A stretch of 64,000 nucleotides of DNA from Paraburkholderia sp. C35 (GCF_003121405.1 NZ_QBUY01000039.1:1-64000), one strand, 5' to 3'. Counted from the first letter of the stretch, positions 51,790-61,484 are shown. Numbers and translations are program-made. The notes: a model not told the origin generated them from the letters alone.

Positions 51790-54468
51790 TCAGAACCGGT
51801 ACGTCGCACCGACCTGGAAGAAGCGGCCAAGATCGGTATAGAGCGACTGGTCGTAACCCGTGATGTCCGGCACAGCCTGCCACTCGACGTCGAACGGCGG
51901 CTTCTTGTCGAACAGGTTGGTGATGCCGCCATAGATGGTCCAGTGCTTGAAGCCGCGATACGACGCCATCAGGTTGAACTGGCTATACGAAGCGACCGAC
52001 AAGGTACCGCCATCGCCGAATTCGGAAGCGACAGCGTTTGTGTACGGGCCCGTGTATTGCCACGTCAGCGTGGTGGTGAACTTGCGGTAATCCCAGCTCA
52101 GGCTCGTATTGCCCTTCCAGCGCGGGTTACTTGCGCCGAACGGCTGCAGCAGCGCGAGGTTGTTACCCGCGAAGTCCTGCGTCGGGCTGCCAGGGCTGTT
52201 GAGCTTGAAGTGCCACACATACGCCCAGTCGCCCGACAGCGTGAACGTACCGTACTTCGTGCCGACCGACTTGCGGAAGTTCATGTCGAAGCCATCGGTA
52301 TCGAGCGAGCCGAGATTCACGAACTGCTGCGCGATATAACGGATCGTGCCGTCGGCGTTACGCACGACGACGGACGGATCGTTCTGCTGCAGCAGCGCGT
52401 TCGGATCGTTGGTGCCGATCACGCCGTCGATATGAATCTTGTAGAACGATGCGCCAAGGTCCGTCGACGTATCCGGCGAAAGCTGGAAGCCGATGTTGTA
52501 GTTCTTCGTATGTTCCGGCTGCAGATCGGGGTTGCCGTTGATCTGCTCGGTCGTGAAGTGCTTGGTCGGCGCGCCGCTCGGGTCGTTCGGATCGACGAGA
52601 TTCTGGTGCGCGAGATACGTGGCCTGCGAGTTCTCGACCAGCGTCGGCGCACGGAAGCCACGGCTGTACGATGCATACGTCGTGAACATCTGCACAGGCT
52701 GGAAGCGCAGTGCAAAGCTCGGCGAGAATGCACCGCCGAAGTCGCTGTAGTGATCGTAGCGGCCCGCCTGCGTGAACGTCAGGTTGTGGATGATCGGAAT
52801 CTCGACCTGGTAGAACACGGCCGCGACGTTGCGCGAACCATCCACGGTCTGCACGTTTGCCGGCGCGGCGATCCCTTCCGATGCATACGTGCGCGGATTG
52901 ATCGTCGAGCTTTCGTGACGGAACTCCGTGCCGAAGCCGATGCCGACGTTACCCGTGGGCAACGTGAAGAGATTGCCCGTCGAGGTCTTGGCGGTGACGC
53001 TGTCGAGCTTCGAGATCGCCTGCTGGTAGTCGTCCTGGAACACGCCGTTCAGGCCGTTCGGGGTGGAAGCAGGGTTCGCGAAGTTGTAGACGCCATTGCC
53101 GAGAATGTTCTCGAGGCCCGCGACGTTGAGTTCGTTCGAGTAGTGCGTATCGACCGTGCTCTGCGAATGGCCATACTCAGCCGACCAGTCCCAGTCGCCG
53201 AACTTCGGCGTGGTGAACGAGCCTTTGACGCCCGTCGAAGCCTTCCAGAACGTCGACACGGTATCCGCCGATGCGACATTGTTTGGGAACGTCAGGTTGA
53301 TGGGCGTATCGACGCCGAACGGATTGAACGGATTCGAGCCCGCGACGGTGCGCGGCAGCGGCGCGACGGAACCCGTGTTGGGATTGAACACGTTGGTGGT
53401 TGACGAAATCGAAGCCGGGCCCATCAGCTGCACGGTTTCGTTGCGGCTCGCCCAGAAGTCGGCGAAGGCCTGCGTGTTGTCGTCGATCTTGAACGTGCCG
53501 CGAATGTTGGCGTTCAGGCGCGTCGTGGACGGAATCAGCGAGGTCGCGGCTGCCGTGTTGTACGTACACGATGCGCCCTGCGTATTGGCCGCGCTGCTTC
53601 CGGGCGGGCACGGGCTGAGCGCCTGCGTCGAGCCATCGGGCAAGCCCCAGTACGACTGCTGGTTCGGACCGAGCGGCGCAGCGAGGCCACCTGGATATTG
53701 CGTGAAGTTCTGGCCCGACGTCATGTCACGGTCGCCGAGTGTCGAACCGCTGTCGCGGTAGTAGCTCGCTGCTGCCGTGACGTTGAAGCGATCCGCGTTG
53801 AGATCGCCGAAGCCCGCCAGCACGCTGAAGCTGCCCTGGCCATCGCCCGGATGCTGTGCCTTGCCGAGTTGTCCGTCGACCTGCAAGCCCTGGAAGTTCT
53901 TCTTCGTGATGATGTTCACCACGCCTGCGATAGCGTCGGAGCCATATTCGGAAACGGCACCCGTCTTCACGATTTCGATGTGATCGACCATGTTCAGCGG
54001 GATCGAATTCACGTCGAAGAACGTGTCGGTGAAGTTCACCGCTTGCGCGTAGTTGGCGACGCGCTGACCGTCCACCAGCACCAGCGTGTACTTCTCGCTC
54101 AGGCCGCGCAGGGCGATACCTGCGCCGCCCGGCGCCGTGCCGTTCATCGTGCTTTGCGACCAGCTGCTCGCGGAGTTGGCCGACGTGCCGCGCAGGAAAT
54201 CAGCCACGGTCGTGTAGCCGCTTGCCTCGATTTCCTTCGGCGTGATGGTCTGGACTTCGATGTTGCCGACCTTGTCCGACGTGCGGATCAACGACCCTGT
54301 GACCTCGACCTTTTCGAGTTTGCTGACGGCCGGTGCGCTGGCCGCTGTGGGCGCGGCTGCGCTGTCGGGTTGGCTCTGTGCATGTGCGAGCGGAATGAAT
54401 GCCGCCGTCAGCACCAGCTCGGCTCCGATGATTCTTCTGATCGCCGAGACCAGTCTCTTCTGTTTCAC
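51790..54468 (-). CDS. TonB-dependent outer membrane receptor
   Basis: The 892-residue protein has a signal peptide (MKQKRLVSAIRRIIGAELVL, ending HAQSQ), a plug domain (about 45-190, with IEIVKTGAVSEYGSDAIAGVVNI) and a 22-strand barrel ending in a strand with the aromatic C-terminal residue (VGATYRF). A GTG start at 54468 follows an AAGGAG ribosome site. The class cannot be matched to a named siderophore receptor. It is divergent from exbB-exbD-tonB across a 1-kb AT-rich gap and lies alone, with two terminators after it. The ligand could be iron complexes or other large nutrients. Confidence 0.92.
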   Translation of the reverse strand: MKQKRLVSAIRRIIGAELVLTAAFIPLAHAQSQPDSAAAPTAASAPAVSKLEKVEVTGSLIRTSDKVGNIEVQTITPKEIEASGYTTVADFLRGTSANSASSWSQSTMNGTAPGGAGIALRGLSEKYTLVLVDGQRVANYAQAVNFTDTFFDVNSIPLNMVDHIEIVKTGAVSEYGSDAIAGVVNIITKKNFQGLQVDGQLGKAQHPGDGQGSFSVLAGFGDLNADRFNVTAAASYYRDSGSTLGDRDMTSGQNFTQYPGGLAAPLGPNQQSYWGLPDGSTQALSPCPPGSSAANTQGASCTYNTAAATSLIPSTTRLNANIRGTFKIDDNTQAFADFWASRNETVQLMGPASISSTTNVFNPNTGSVAPLPRTVAGSNPFNPFGVDTPINLTFPNNVASADTVSTFWKASTGVKGSFTTPKFGDWDWSAEYGHSQSTVDTHYSNELNVAGLENILGNGVYNFANPASTPNGLNGVFQDDYQQAISKLDSVTAKTSTGNLFTLPTGNVGIGFGTEFRHESSTINPRTYASEGIAAPANVQTVDGSRNVAAVFYQVEIPIIHNLTFTQAGRYDHYSDFGGAFSPSFALRFQPVQMFTTYASYSRGFRAPTLVENSQATYLAHQNLVDPNDPSGAPTKHFTTEQINGNPDLQPEHTKNYNIGFQLSPDTSTDLGASFYKIHIDGVIGTNDPNALLQQNDPSVVVRNADGTIRYIAQQFVNLGSLDTDGFDMNFRKSVGTKYGTFTLSGDWAYVWHFKLNSPGSPTQDFAGNNLALLQPFGASNPRWKGNTSLSWDYRKFTTTLTWQYTGPYTNAVASEFGDGGTLSVASYSQFNLMASYRGFKHWTIYGGITNLFDKKPPFDVEWQAVPDITGYDQSLYTDLGRFFQVGATYRF

Positions 54469-55519
54469 TTGCGCTCCTTCTTGTCGATGAGACCACTACA
54501 GTTGAACGATCTGCACTCATGCGAGTCGCTGCGTGCAGTCATGCGATCTGGGCAGCAAGGTCCTCGCTGCTGACGCGTCAAGGCGTCACGTCGCACGTCC
54601 CGTCCAGGGCGCTTCGCCGATCGTGTCGGACGCGCTCTGGTTGAAAGCGAGCGCTGCCGAAAGCGAAACGCATGCCATCACGATGGGAAAAGAAGGACGC
54701 CAACTGCTCTCAAAGCATTTAATTCGTGCGCAAAGGATTGATTGGATTCGTAAAAAACAAAGTTAGATGGGAATCCGAAATGTCTATAAGAATTATTAAA
54801 AACGGTTTCGCGCGAGTAACACAATGGAAGGAATGAGAACATGCGGAAACGGTATTTAGAGCAATTCATCTATTTGCGTTTACAGTGCGCGAAAAGCACT
54901 AATAAAAGGCGTATTTCTCAAATCGGTGCGAAAAATTACATAAAGCTTAAAATCTGTTTAGTAACTAAAACGGGGCATCTGTTAGAGCTTTGATTCAAAT
55001 GCTCATCAAACTTTGTTTGCATGGGCGTGGCAGTCAATCCATTGTGTGGCAATGAACATTGCATGATGTGCAAGAAGATGGAAGCGCTTCTATTTTCGTT
55101 AATGTAAATGTAAATAACTTGTCTAATTCAAATTGAGTAAATGCACTGTTTATTTGCACGTGAATATGTTCTGCACCAATTCAGCGACTAAACAAAGTTT
55201 GATGGGGCATGCGAATTACGCGGACTAGGTTTAAGCCAGGGTGTTGTTTTTCAATTTGATACGTTATACGCACGCGCGAAGCGGACGCCGCGTGGAATCA
55301 GTCGTTTAGCTGGTGAAATTCGGTAATGCCTTGCAATGCGGGCTTCAGCGTGCCTTCGCGTGAAGATGGAGGCATGCAATCGCGCCGCACGATCGACAAC
55401 CTGGTACGGGCTTTGCATTGGAGGGCGCGCTTTTTTCACCGCGGCCCACGAAGCCGCGGGTCCACTGAAACCCACGCCGTCATGCAACGGCTGTTCGATC
55501 GTACTAACCGGAGTCCGCA
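54469..55519. other. AT-rich intergenic island upstream of the receptor and exbB
   Basis: About 1.05 kb separates the divergent receptor and exbB genes. From about 54735 to 55260 it is far richer in A and T than its surroundings and has no convincing ORF. The small frames there lack ribosome sites and do not look like proteins. It holds a 15-base inverted repeat at 55004 and 55190 and must carry both promoters. A sudden GC drop like this often marks a horizontally gained piece or a decayed gene. Confidence 0.6.
55004..55204. repeat. 201-bp segment bounded by perfect 15-bp inverted repeats
   Basis: CATCAAACTTTGTTT (55004-55018) is the exact reverse complement of AAACAAAGTTTGATG (55190-55204). 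The enclosed 171 bases are AT-rich and have no ORF. The layout resembles a MITE-like element. GGGGCAT occurs at 54972-54978 and again at 55204-55210, but it is not in the position of a target duplication. A pair of regulator binding sites is another reading. Confidence 0.5.
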
Positions 55520-56131
55520 GTGCTGAATACGCTCATTACCTACTCGATCCAGTCGATGGGTCTGATTCCTCTCCTCGCCTTTATCTTCCTGCTCGGTATC
55601 ACGATCATCATCGAACGCTTCGTGTTCTTCTCGCGTGCGGTGCAGGCGGGCAAGACGCTCGAACACGATCTCAAACTCGTCGATCCCGCCAAACCCGACG
55701 ACGCCGCAAAGGTAGCCGAGCACTACAGCGCCACGGTGCAGGGTGAACTCGTGAAGACGGCCATGAAGGCAAAGGGCAAAACGGAAGCTGTCGTTGAACG
55801 CGAGATCGAAGAGACGATCATGTTTCAGCTGCCGCGTCTCGACCGCAATCTGTGGATTCTCGATACGGCTGTGACGCTCGGGCCGCTTCTCGGTTTGCTG
55901 GGCACGATCATCGGCATGGTGGAGTCGTTCAACGTGCTCGGCACGAGCGGTACGGCCAATCCCAATGGCGTGACAGGCGGCATCGGCCACGCGCTCACGG
56001 CGACGGCTTGCGGGCTGACCATCGCGATCATCTGCGTGATCTTCCTGAACTATTTCAACAAGCGCATCCGCATGACGGTGAATCAGTTCGACCTGATCAA
56101 GTCGTTGCTCGTTTCCAGGTTCGCAGCATGA
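55520..56131 (+). CDS. exbB: ExbB/TolQ family proton channel protein
   Basis: The 203-residue inner-membrane protein has three transmembrane segments (near 15-38, about 110-140 and about 155-180), with the conserved TM2-TM3 region LDTAVTLGPLLGLLGTIIGMVESFNVLG and TATACGLTIAIICVIFLNYF. ExbB with ExbD uses the proton gradient to energise TonB. The GTG start at 55520 has a GGAG ribosome site. It leads the exbB-exbD-tonB operon opposite the receptor gene. The ExbB rather than TolQ label comes from the tonB neighbour. Confidence 0.88.
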   Translation: MLNTLITYSIQSMGLIPLLAFIFLLGITIIIERFVFFSRAVQAGKTLEHDLKLVDPAKPDDAAKVAEHYSATVQGELVKTAMKAKGKTEAVVEREIEETIMFQLPRLDRNLWILDTAVTLGPLLGLLGTIIGMVESFNVLGTSGTANPNGVTGGIGHALTATACGLTIAIICVIFLNYFNKRIRMTVNQFDLIKSLLVSRFAA

Positions 56132-56163
56132 CGCGCCCGCTACTGCCGTAAAGGAGAAATACC

Positions 56164-56583
56164 ATGCGAAACCATCGCAGCCACTATCTGGGCGGTGAAG
56201 AGAAAGCGCGCATCGAGATCATTCCGATGATCGACATCATGATGTTCCTGCTGGTCTTCTTCATGCTCGCTACGCTGAAGATGATCCAGGGCGCGGGCAT
56301 CAAGCTCGATCTGCCGCAATCGAGCACGGCCGAGCAGTTGCAGCAGACGGTGAAGGTCTCGATTGGCGTGACGAAGAACGCCGAACTGTATCTCGACGCC
56401 AAACAGGTCACGCCCGCCGAACTGACCACGCATCTGCAAGACCTCGTGCACGACGCGAAGAAAGTGGATGTCGCCATCGCCGGCGATGAAGGCACGAGCT
56501 ACAAGAACATCGTGAAGGTGATGGACCTGGTGCGCGCGGCGGGCATCAGTTCGGTCGCGCTCGCCACGAATCCGACGACATGA
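56164..56583 (+). CDS. exbD: ExbD/TolR family energy-transducing protein
   Basis: The 139-residue protein has one N-terminal transmembrane helix (IIPMIDIMMFLLVFFMLATL, with the conserved Asp in MID that takes part in proton movement) and a periplasmic ExbD/TolR domain. An AAAGGAG ribosome site precedes the ATG. It lies between exbB and tonB and overlaps tonB by four bases. Confidence 0.9.
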   Translation: MRNHRSHYLGGEEKARIEIIPMIDIMMFLLVFFMLATLKMIQGAGIKLDLPQSSTAEQLQQTVKVSIGVTKNAELYLDAKQVTPAELTTHLQDLVHDAKKVDVAIAGDEGTSYKNIVKVMDLVRAAGISSVALATNPTT

Positions 56584-57353
56584 GTTCACCGGCAATCGAC
56601 ATGAAAGAACCGCAACGGCGGCTCAATGGCGCATTGTGGGCCTCGTCGACACCGTCGCATCACGGCCGCATGTCGATGCGGATCGCGATCGGCGCGGCGG
56701 TGCTGATCGAACTGCTGTTGATCGTTGGGCTATCGCACGTGAAGTTCCAGCAGGACCCGCCGCCTGCGCCGAAGGAAATGCGCGTGCAGATCGCTCCGCC
56801 GCCGCCGCCGCCACCGCCGGAAGTGAAAAAGCTCGAACCTCCGCCTGCGCCCGAGCCGCAAAAGACGGTGCCGAAGCAGGTGCAGCCTAAACCGTTGCCC
56901 ACGCCGAAGCCGCCGCCCGCGAAGCCGTCTCCCGCACCGAAGGAGGCGAACATTCCGGCGGCTGCAAATCCGGCTGCGAATGCACCGGCGCTCGCCACCG
57001 CGCCGCCTTCCGCCGCACCTGCGCCTGCAACGGCAGCGACAGGCGCCGCGCCCGTTGCCCCGCCTGCGCTTCACGGTGTGGTGGATGGACGCGGACATTG
57101 CCAGTCGGTGCAGCCGCAGATTCCGCGGCGTGCGCTGGAGCAGGGCATTTCGGCGAATGTGATCGCGCATCTGTCGATCAATCCCGACGGCAGTGTCGGC
57201 GATGTGAAGATCGTGCGTGTCACGCCGCCAACGTCGGTGTTCAACGAGGCGGTGATCGCAGCAGGCCGCGCGTACAAGTGCGAAAAGAACGCAGAGCCGT
57301 ATGTCGGCGAAGTGGAGTTTTCGTTCAAGACGACGGCATCGGACGACGATTGA
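56580..57353 (+). CDS. tonB: TonB energy transducer
   Basis: The 257-residue protein has one transmembrane helix (about 38-60), a long Pro-rich and Lys-rich spacer (about 62-150 with the APPPPPPPPEVKK run) and a C-terminal TonB domain (about 165-255) ending VEFSFKTTASDDD. It links the ExbB-ExbD motor to the receptor plug. Its ATG overlaps the exbD stop. The nearby receptor on the other strand is its probable partner. Confidence 0.93.
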   Translation: MSSPAIDMKEPQRRLNGALWASSTPSHHGRMSMRIAIGAAVLIELLLIVGLSHVKFQQDPPPAPKEMRVQIAPPPPPPPPEVKKLEPPPAPEPQKTVPKQVQPKPLPTPKPPPAKPSPAPKEANIPAAANPAANAPALATAPPSAAPAPATAATGAAPVAPPALHGVVDGRGHCQSVQPQIPRRALEQGISANVIAHLSINPDGSVGDVKIVRVTPPTSVFNEAVIAAGRAYKCEKNAEPYVGEVEFSFKTTASDDD

Positions 57354-57428
57354 CGAATCCAATGGCCTGACCTGAGAGAGTCGACACGCAGAGGCGGCTA
57401 CCCGCCGCCGATGCGTCCGTTCGAGGCA

Positions 57429-57457
57429 GCGCGCGTGGGTTACCAGCCCACGCGCGC
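57429..57457 (+). terminator. hairpin between tonB and yejA
   Basis: GCGCGCGTGGG (57429-57439) pairs with CCCACGCGCGC (57447-57457) around a seven-base loop. It ends 14 bases before the yejA start. GCGTGGG (57433-57439) could also pair with CCCACGC (57463-57469), next to the start codon. It may end tonB transcription or attenuate yejA. No T-run is present. Confidence 0.5.
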
Positions 57458-57471
57458 ATTCACCCACGCCG

Positions 57472-59355
57472 ATGATGAGACTGACCCAGCATTTACGTTT
57501 GCGCGCAAAGGCATTTCACGCGTGTGCGCTGATGACCTGTGTTGCGCTTCATGCGATGTCCGCGCAAGCCAAACCGTCGATTGCGCAATACGACGAGCCG
57601 AAGTACCCGGCAAACTTCACGCATTTCGATTACGCGAATCCCGATGCGCCATCGAATGGCTCGCTGAATTTCCAGAACTTCAACGAAGCGCAGAGCTACG
57701 ATTCGCTCAATCCTTTTCTCGTGCGCGGATCGCCTGCACCCGACATCCAGCATCTGATGTTCGATACGCTGATGCAGCGTAGCTGGGATGAGCTTGCCTC
57801 TGAATATCCGTTGATTGCCGATGATGTGGAAGTTGCGCCAGATGGTTTGTCCGCGACGTTTCATATCGACTCGCGTGCGCGCTTTTCGAACGGCGACGCG
57901 ATTACGGCATCCGACGTCAAATACTCATTCGATACGTTGAGCAGTTCCGCCGTGTCGCCGCTGTTCAATTCGCAATTTGCGTTGATAAAGAGCGCGACGG
58001 TTGTGGACGCGTCGCATGTGCGATTCGACTTCAGGCATGCAGACCGTGCCGCACCGCTGATCGCAGGCGATATTCCTGTCTTCTCGCCGAAATGGGCCTT
58101 GCAGGACGGCGGCAAGCGCATCGCCTTCGATCAGCTGACCAACACGCCACCCATCGCAAGCGGCCCGTACCTGATCGAGCAGCGCAAGAACGACAAGCAG
58201 ATCACGTATCGGCGCAATCCTGCCTATTGGGCCGCCGATCTGCCTTCGCGGCGCGGCATGTACCGCTTCGAGCGGATCACGTTCAAGCTGTATCTCGATC
58301 ACTACACGCAGCTTGAATCCTTCAAGGCCGGCGACACCGATGTTCAGGTCGAATACAGCTCAACGCAATGGGCGCGCAAATATATCGGCAAGAACTTCGA
58401 TAACGGGCAACTGACGCGGCAACTGTTCCCAGATCATGGCGCGCAGATGCAAGGCATGATGTTCAACACGCGCAAGCCGATGTTCCGCGATGCGCGCGTG
58501 CGAAAAGCCCTGTCATACGCATTTGATTACGACTGGATGAACCGCCTGATGTTCTATGGCCAGTACCGTCGCCTGAACAGTTACTTCCAGAACAGTCCGT
58601 TTGCGGCAAGCGGCATGCCGTCGGAGCAAGAGCTTGCACTGCTAGAGCCGTATCGCGCGCAGTTGCCTGCAAGCGTATTCGGTGCGATGCCAAAGCAGCC
58701 GGACACGCTGCCGCCGCATACCCTGCGCGACAACCTCAGACAGGCGCGCGATCTGCTCGCCGAAGCGGGGTGGCAGGTGCGGGACGGCCAGTTGCGCGAC
58801 GCGAGCGGCACGCCGATGAGCATCGAGATCATCGACGATCAGCCCGGCATGGACCGCGTGATCCTGCCGTTCATGCGCAATCTGCAAACACTCGGCATCG
58901 ACGTGCGGCTGCGCGAGATCGACAGTGCGCTTTATCAGAAGCGGCTCGATAACTTTCAGTTCGATATGACCACCTTCATCTATCCGACGGTGACGATTCC
59001 GGGCGTCGAACTGGAGCATCGGTTTGGCACGGAGTCGGCGTCACAAAGCGGATCGGAGAACTATCCCGGCGTGCGCTCGCCTGCCGTCGATGCGCTGATT
59101 CGTGCTGTATTGCGCGCGAAATCGCTGGATGAACTGCAGACGGCGACCCGTGCGCTCGACCGCGTGCTGATCGCCGACTGTTATCAGATCCCTGAGTACT
59201 ATTCGCCCGCTTCACGGATTGCGTATCGCACTTCCTTGGGCTTTCCGGATGTCGTGCCGTACACGTATCAGTCGGAAGACTGGGTGATCAGCTACTGGTA
59301 TCGCAAGCCCGCGGTTGCGGGCAATGCGAATGTTGCGTCGGCGAACGCGCATTGA
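57472..59355 (+). CDS. yejA: peptide/oligopeptide ABC transporter substrate-binding protein (YejA-like)
   Basis: The 627-residue periplasmic protein has a signal peptide (AFHACALMTCVALHAMSAQA) and the SBP_bac_5 fold of peptide-binding proteins, with DSLNPFLVRG, YSFDTL, and VRKALSYAFDYDWMNRLMFYGQY. Size and order of genes match YejA of the YejABEF importer, which takes up microcin C and small peptides. There is no clear ribosome site before ATG 57472, and a hairpin ends 14 bases upstream, so translation may be regulated. The ligand here is inferred. Confidence 0.9.
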   Translation: MMRLTQHLRLRAKAFHACALMTCVALHAMSAQAKPSIAQYDEPKYPANFTHFDYANPDAPSNGSLNFQNFNEAQSYDSLNPFLVRGSPAPDIQHLMFDTLMQRSWDELASEYPLIADDVEVAPDGLSATFHIDSRARFSNGDAITASDVKYSFDTLSSSAVSPLFNSQFALIKSATVVDASHVRFDFRHADRAAPLIAGDIPVFSPKWALQDGGKRIAFDQLTNTPPIASGPYLIEQRKNDKQITYRRNPAYWAADLPSRRGMYRFERITFKLYLDHYTQLESFKAGDTDVQVEYSSTQWARKYIGKNFDNGQLTRQLFPDHGAQMQGMMFNTRKPMFRDARVRKALSYAFDYDWMNRLMFYGQYRRLNSYFQNSPFAASGMPSEQELALLEPYRAQLPASVFGAMPKQPDTLPPHTLRDNLRQARDLLAEAGWQVRDGQLRDASGTPMSIEIIDDQPGMDRVILPFMRNLQTLGIDVRLREIDSALYQKRLDNFQFDMTTFIYPTVTIPGVELEHRFGTESASQSGSENYPGVRSPAVDALIRAVLRAKSLDELQTATRALDRVLIADCYQIPEYYSPASRIAYRTSLGFPDVVPYTYQSEDWVISYWYRKPAVAGNANVASANAH

Positions 59356-59365
59356 GGAGCAGAAC

Positions 59366-60418
59366 GTGCTGATATATATCCTGAAGCGGCTGGCGTTGAT
59401 GGTGCCGACGCTGATCGGCGTGGTGACGCTGACCTTCGTCGTCACGCAGTTCGTGCCGGGCGGTCCCGTCGAACAGATCATGACGCAGTTGCGCCACGGC
59501 TCGCGTCCCGGCGGCGAAGGCGGAGCGGGTGGCGGCGGTTATCACGGCAGTCAGGGCGTGGACCCGCAGCAGATCGAACAGATCAAGAAGCAGTTCGGCT
59601 TCGACAAGCCACCGCTGACGCGCTATCTGACGATGCTCAAGGACTACGCAACCTTCGATCTCGGCCAGTCCTACTATCACCATCAAAGCGTGTGGGGTGT
59701 GATCCGTTCGAAACTGCCTGTCTCGATCACGCTTGGGTTGTGGACGCTGATACTGACTTATCTCGTCTCGGTGCCGCTGGGTATTGCGAAAGCCGTGCGC
59801 AACGGCTCGCGCTTCGATACGGTCACGAGTGTGGCGGTGCTGGCCGGCTATGCGATTCCCGGCTTCGTTTTCGGCGTGCTGCTGCTGATGCTGTTCGGCG
59901 GCGGCACCTTATGGCAGGTTTTTCCAATGCGCGGCCTGACTTCGGATAACTTCGACGACCTCAGCGCATTTGGAAAAGTACTCGACTATCTGTGGCATAT
60001 CGTGTTGCCCGTCACAGCCGCCGTGGTTGGCAACTTCGCGGTCGTCACCATTCTGACGAAGAACACGTTTCTCGAAGAGATTGGCCGTCAATATGTACTG
60101 ACGGCGAGAGCGAAAGGCGTGCCGCAGCGCGACGTGCTGTTCAGGCACGTGCTGCGCAATGCTGCGATTCCGTTGCTCACCGGCCTGCCTGCCGCATTCG
60201 TCGGCGCCTTCCTGAATGGCAATCTGCTGATCGAGACACTGTTTTCGCTCGACGGTATGGGCCAGCTTTCCTACGACTCCGTGATCCGCCGCGACTATCC
60301 CGTCGTGCTCGGCTCGCTGTTCCTGTTCACCCTGATTGGTCTTCTGACCAAACTGATCGCTGACGTGTGCTATGTCCTTGTCGACCCCCGCATCCAGTTC
60401 AACCGCGCTGAACGCTAA
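59366..60418 (+). CDS. yejB: peptide ABC transporter permease (YejB-like)
   Basis: The 350-residue inner-membrane protein has the DppB/YejB fold with a first helix at once (LIYILKRLALMVPTLIGVVTL) and the EAA loop YVLTARAKGVPQRDVLFRHVLRNA. I start at the GTG at 59366, which has a GAGGAG ribosome site that overlaps the end of yejA. It overlaps yejE by 47 bases. Confidence 0.92.
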   Translation: MLIYILKRLALMVPTLIGVVTLTFVVTQFVPGGPVEQIMTQLRHGSRPGGEGGAGGGGYHGSQGVDPQQIEQIKKQFGFDKPPLTRYLTMLKDYATFDLGQSYYHHQSVWGVIRSKLPVSITLGLWTLILTYLVSVPLGIAKAVRNGSRFDTVTSVAVLAGYAIPGFVFGVLLLMLFGGGTLWQVFPMRGLTSDNFDDLSAFGKVLDYLWHIVLPVTAAVVGNFAVVTILTKNTFLEEIGRQYVLTARAKGVPQRDVLFRHVLRNAAIPLLTGLPAAFVGAFLNGNLLIETLFSLDGMGQLSYDSVIRRDYPVVLGSLFLFTLIGLLTKLIADVCYVLVDPRIQFNRAER

Positions 60419-61484
60419 GAGCGCTGTCGCCGCGCTGCCCGCGTCGCCTTCGCCATGGCGGCGCGTGTGGCAGCGTTTTAGAAGCCAGCGGCTCGGCTTC
60501 TGGAGCGCGGTCATCTTCTCGGCGCTGTTTGTCGTGAGCCTGCTGAGCGATGTCGTTGCGAATGACAGGCCGCTTCTCGTGCGCTACGAAGGCCATTATT
60601 ACTTTCCTATCGTCAAGACCTACCCGGAAACACTATTCGGTGGCGACTTCACGACTAAAGCGAACTATCTCGATCCATTCATTCGCACCCGCATTCAGTC
60701 GAATGGAAATTTCGCGGTCTACGCGCCGAATCACTACCGCTACGACACGATCGACTATTTCGCCACGCGTCCTTACCCCGCGCCGCCGAATGCCGACAAC
60801 TGGCTGGGCACGGATCAGTACGGTCGGGATGTGCTTTCACGGCTTCTTTATGGCTTTCGCCTGTCGGTGCTAATGGCTCTTGCGCTGACCGTGTCGGGCG
60901 TCGCGTTCGGCGTGCTTATAGGCGCTGTGCAGGGCTTCTATGGCGGCAAGATCGATCTGGTCGGACAGCGTCTGATCGAAATATGGAGTTCGATGCCGGA
61001 TCTGTATCTGCTGATCATTTTCGCGTCCATTTTCGAACCGAGCTTGTGGCTGCTGTTCATTCTGCTTTCGATGTTCGGCTGGCTCGTGCTGTCCGACTAT
61101 GTGCGGGCCGAGTTTCTGCGCAATCGCTCGCTCGACTATGTACGTGCCGCGCGGACGATGGGTCGTTCGAATGCGCAAATCATCTGGCGGCATGTATTGC
61201 CAAATAGGCTGACGCCCGTCATCACGTTCTTGCCGTTTCGTATGAGTGCGGCGATTCTGTCGCTGACGAGTCTCGATTTTCTCGGTCTCGGTGTGCCGCC
61301 GCCGATGCCGAGTCTCGGAGAGCTTCTGCAAGAAGGGAAAAACAATCTCGACGCGTGGTGGATTTCCGTGTCGGCGTTCGCAGCGCTCGTCATCACATTG
61401 CTGCTGTTGACCTTCATGGGCGACGCATTGCGCAACGCGATGGATACGCGTGCGCGCGGCTCTGCATTTGGCGGAGCACGATGA
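60372..61484 (+). CDS. yejE: peptide ABC transporter permease (YejE-like)
   Basis: The 370-residue inner-membrane protein is the second permease of the system, with a long N-terminal extension and a first helix LGFWSAVIFSALFVVSLLSD. A periplasmic domain and then the EAA loop follow (DYVRAARTMGRSNAQIIWRHVLPNR). The 47-base overlap with yejB implies coupled translation. It ends overlapping yejF. Confidence 0.92.
   Translation: MSLSTPASSSTALNAKSAVAALPASPSPWRRVWQRFRSQRLGFWSAVIFSALFVVSLLSDVVANDRPLLVRYEGHYYFPIVKTYPETLFGGDFTTKANYLDPFIRTRIQSNGNFAVYAPNHYRYDTIDYFATRPYPAPPNADNWLGTDQYGRDVLSRLLYGFRLSVLMALALTVSGVAFGVLIGAVQGFYGGKIDLVGQRLIEIWSSMPDLYLLIIFASIFEPSLWLLFILLSMFGWLVLSDYVRAEFLRNRSLDYVRAARTMGRSNAQIIWRHVLPNRLTPVITFLPFRMSAAILSLTSLDFLGLGVPPPMPSLGELLQEGKNNLDAWWISVSAFAALVITLLLLTFMGDALRNAMDTRARGSAFGGAR

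Noticed and set aside
54678..54869. A 63-codon minus-strand frame in the AT-rich island
   Set aside because: No ribosome site, an odd composition and no neighbours on that strand. It is probably chance in AT-rich DNA.
54972..55210. GGGGCAT direct repeats as a target-site duplication of the AT-rich element
   Set aside because: The left copy lies 26 bases from the inverted repeat end and the right copy overlaps the other end by one base, so they do not flank the element symmetrically. Chance is the simpler explanation.
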